A stretch of 64,000 nucleotides of DNA, from NCBI GenBank assembly GCA_963611355.1, contig CAVDRM010000007.1, forward strand, positions 11,113 through 75,112. Direction: 5' to 3'. Position 1 is the stretch's first letter. Each line of letters opens with the position of its first letter. The stretch is from CAVDRM01 sp963611355. GTDB taxonomy: Bacteria; Bacillota; Clostridia; Christensenellales; Aristaeellaceae. Shown piece by piece: positions 61,999 through 64,000 of the stretch. The position numbers and the translations under genes are program-made. The notes under the pieces were generated by a model, which worked only from the letters and a program-made list of their open reading frames with translations, was not told the origin of the DNA and made no database searches.

Positions 61999-63783
61999 TC
62001 AGTCTTCCTTGTTCGGGTCGACACCCAGTCGTTTGAGCGTTTCCACCACATAGCTTTCGCGGTATTCCTGCTCCTTCGGACGATTCAAATAGGACTTGAA
62101 GAATTCTTCGCAAGCCTCCTGATAGGAAATATGCGCCAGCTCTGCAATGATGCGGGTGGAGCGGTCAATCAGCTTCTTATTGGTGGGCAGCACCTGAATC
62201 ATCCAGTTGCTCCATACGCGCCCCATCTTGGCCATTGTCGCCGTGGACATCATGTTGAATGCCAGCTTCACCATCAGATGCGGGAGCAGCTCCATGATGG
62301 TGTGCGGCAGGCTGACGGGAACGCGGATTTCGTTTTCATAAGTGCCGGAAATATCGCCCATGCGGACGATGACGCCGCCGTCAAAAAGCCTCGCATTGTC
62401 CCTGTACCAAGCATACGAGCCGTCCGTAGCGGAATTGTTGATGTCCACGCAGACCAGATGTGCCGGATGCTGCGAATAACGCGTTTTGTCGTCTTCGTTG
62501 CCAATCATGTAGTAGTCCAGCTCCTCCGAGCCGACGGACGGCGGATTGTCAATGATGCTCTTATCCGCCTGCATGTCGATATAGTCCTGAACGGTCCAGT
62601 CCAAGCCATTCACGGGGCGGCGAATGATGTGCTGCCAAGCGATTTTTGACGGATACAGCGGGTCTTTGGCATACGCCCATGAAAGCGGGCTCGTGGTGTC
62701 GTTGGACTTGCGGAAGGGCGGCAGCGTAAAAGTGGGCTGGCGCTCGGTGGTATCGGTCAGAATGTCCTGCAAATATGCGTGTGCGCAGTAGGTAATCAGG
62801 CCGCCCTTTTCGTAGGTGGCCGTTTCGTAATCGACCATCTGCGCCATGCCCTCCAGCGCCTCGCCGCAGGAAAGCTGGCAGACAAGGCTCTGAAAATGCG
62901 CTGCATATTCGTCAGGCTCCAGTACGCCTGCGCCGACAGCCTTTAATTCATCCGCGCTCAGGTTGTCCTTGAGCCATGCCCAGCTTGCCAGCTCCAGCGC
63001 CGTGCCTGCGACCAGCAGCTCGACCGTCGTCACCTGCATACGGGTCGAGCCGGCCACTGCCATGTTGCCCACATACAGCGGCAGGAAGGTGATGTCTGTG
63101 CGGGCAAAGACCTTGCGGGCGCGTTCCAGATACCGGCACAGCACCTCACGCGGGTTGCAGTGGAAATAATAGGTCGCAATGCCGCGGTCGGCCGCTTCGA
63201 CAGCCGAGCCGATGGTGGACGATGACAGACCGCATTCCGCCAAAACGATGACGACGTCGCCCTTGGACACGCCGGAATCCGCAATTTGACGGGCACCGAA
63301 GGTCTGATAATCCTCAAAGTTTTCCACGCTGCGAACCGTGGCGCGATCCCCGCCGGTCATGAAACTGTTGCAGCATTTGCTGATACGGTTAAATTCCTCG
63401 GCACGGGCGGGAATTTTCTGCGTCAGGCTCTCCCAGAACAGATGCCATGTGGATTCAAGCTGAAGCCCCATACGGCCGGACGCGCCGACGGATGAAAACA
63501 GCACGGCGCGCTTTTCGTCGATGATTCGGCGGATGTCTGCCGTCATTGCCTGAAACGCCTCGGTTTCAAAGCACGCTGCCGCAACGCCGGCAATGTACTT
63601 ATCTGCCCGCAGAATGGTCTTGACGCCCTCTTTGGTGCTGCGCGCAATCTTGGCACTCAGGCCGCGGGTCAAGGGGTTGGACTGCTCCGTCGGGATGCCA
63701 CCCAGATGAAACTGCTTTTCGTTTTCGATAAAGTCCTTTGCTGCCGCCTTGTAATCGGTGATTGTCCCGTCCTTGTACTCCAT
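61999..63783 (-). CDS. MurQ/GKRP-like double-SIS domain protein
   Basis: 594 residues from the ATG at 63783, eight to nine bases after GGAGAG. The N-terminal PTEQSNPLTRGLSAKIA resembles the TExRNPxT start of MurNAc-6-phosphate etherase and glucokinase regulatory protein. The SIS core VLFSSVGASGRMGLQLES near residue 98 mirrors the MurQ GAGTSGRLGxxDxxE motif, keeping the catalytic-type Glu. A second SIS-like half follows (VVIVLAECGLSSSTIGSAVE). It is about twice the size of MurQ (300 residues) and closer to the two-SIS GKRP architecture. It likely binds or processes an amino-sugar phosphate; the substrate is unknown. Confidence 0.75.
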   Translation of the reverse strand: MEYKDGTITDYKAAAKDFIENEKQFHLGGIPTEQSNPLTRGLSAKIARSTKEGVKTILRADKYIAGVAAACFETEAFQAMTADIRRIIDEKRAVLFSSVGASGRMGLQLESTWHLFWESLTQKIPARAEEFNRISKCCNSFMTGGDRATVRSVENFEDYQTFGARQIADSGVSKGDVVIVLAECGLSSSTIGSAVEAADRGIATYYFHCNPREVLCRYLERARKVFARTDITFLPLYVGNMAVAGSTRMQVTTVELLVAGTALELASWAWLKDNLSADELKAVGAGVLEPDEYAAHFQSLVCQLSCGEALEGMAQMVDYETATYEKGGLITYCAHAYLQDILTDTTERQPTFTLPPFRKSNDTTSPLSWAYAKDPLYPSKIAWQHIIRRPVNGLDWTVQDYIDMQADKSIIDNPPSVGSEELDYYMIGNEDDKTRYSQHPAHLVCVDINNSATDGSYAWYRDNARLFDGGVIVRMGDISGTYENEIRVPVSLPHTIMELLPHLMVKLAFNMMSTATMAKMGRVWSNWMIQVLPTNKKLIDRSTRIIAELAHISYQEACEEFFKSYLNRPKEQEYRESYVVETLKRLGVDPNKED

Positions 63784-64000
63784 GCCGCTTTCTCTCCTTA
63801 TTTTACCGGCCGCCTTTCGGCTCCGGAAAATTTCATATATCGTATGTATTTTACCACACAATACAAGCTTCGTCTATATTGTTTTGCTGCTATCCACGGA
63901 AATCAATTTTCAAGGATCAGAAAAAGGTGATCAGGTTCAAGGAGACAATCCAGCATCAGTTTGGACATTGCTCTACTGGAAGAGGTTCTTGCTTTGTATT

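Overview
The window looks like chromosomal DNA of a low-to-mid GC Bacillota (Clostridia), probably an uncultured gut or rumen lineage near Christensenellales. The evidence is PyrR, an FMN riboswitch on an ECF riboflavin transporter, BrnQ, formate-tetrahydrofolate ligase, PepF, a DUF975 protein, strong AGGAGG ribosome-binding sites and a class A-like RNase P RNA. Every substrate-binding protein seen has a signal-peptidase-I type leader with no canonical lipobox, which is unusual for a single-membrane Firmicute. The taxonomic placement is inference; there is no rRNA in the window.

Layout. 1-8.9 kb (minus strand): a tightly packed run transcribed from a promoter at 8.9 kb, in the order FadR-type GntR regulator, PepF peptidase, Fhs, Lrp/AsnC regulator, aminotransferase, CapA-like protein, PyrR, a degenerate isocitrate/isopropylmalate-dehydrogenase-like protein and a truncated phosphodiesterase-like protein. 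9.1-12.4 kb (plus): a TAXI-type TRAP transporter. 12.5-22.5 kb (plus): two complete branched-chain-amino-acid type (Liv) ABC cassettes, each with its own binding protein, two permeases and two ATPases, and each with a palindrome at its promoter and a stem-loop between binding protein and permease. 22.9-24.9 kb (minus): an S41 peptidase and TrmB. 25.1-29.8 kb (plus): an RpiR regulator, a HI0933-family flavoprotein, a DEDDh exonuclease with a zinc ribbon and a nucleoside kinase. 29.8-30.4 kb: a decayed IS3-family element and inverted repeats. 30.5-35.2 kb: BrnQ, a family 3 glycosidase and an aspartate-type aminotransferase. 35.4-35.8 kb: rnpB. 35.9-38.6 kb: a GntR/UTRA regulator and an ECF sigma factor with a DUF4179 partner.

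38.7-50.9 kb is a hemicellulose and sugar locus: GH39 beta-xylosidase, GH67 alpha-glucuronidase, a very large GH2 enzyme, a fucose/arabinose-isomerase-family protein and a complete carbohydrate ABC transporter (two permeases and a binding protein). The gene content fits intake and cleavage of glucuronoxylan-type oligosaccharides. 51.1-54.5 kb holds a small secreted cystatin-like protein, DUF975, a HAD phosphatase, MscL with a C-terminal zinc ribbon, and the manganese exporter MntP behind a yybP-ykoY (Mn2+) riboswitch.

54.5-57.7 kb (minus) is the most unusual part. One promoter and FMN riboswitch precede ribU, then a gene fusing a riboflavin kinase domain to the tRNA t6A ATPase TsaE, then tsaB and rimI. 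The genes overlap or abut, so flavin supply and tRNA t6A modification appear to share a transcript. The window ends with galactokinase behind a sugar-binding protein, a broken secreted-protein gene, and a MurQ/GKRP-like double-SIS protein.
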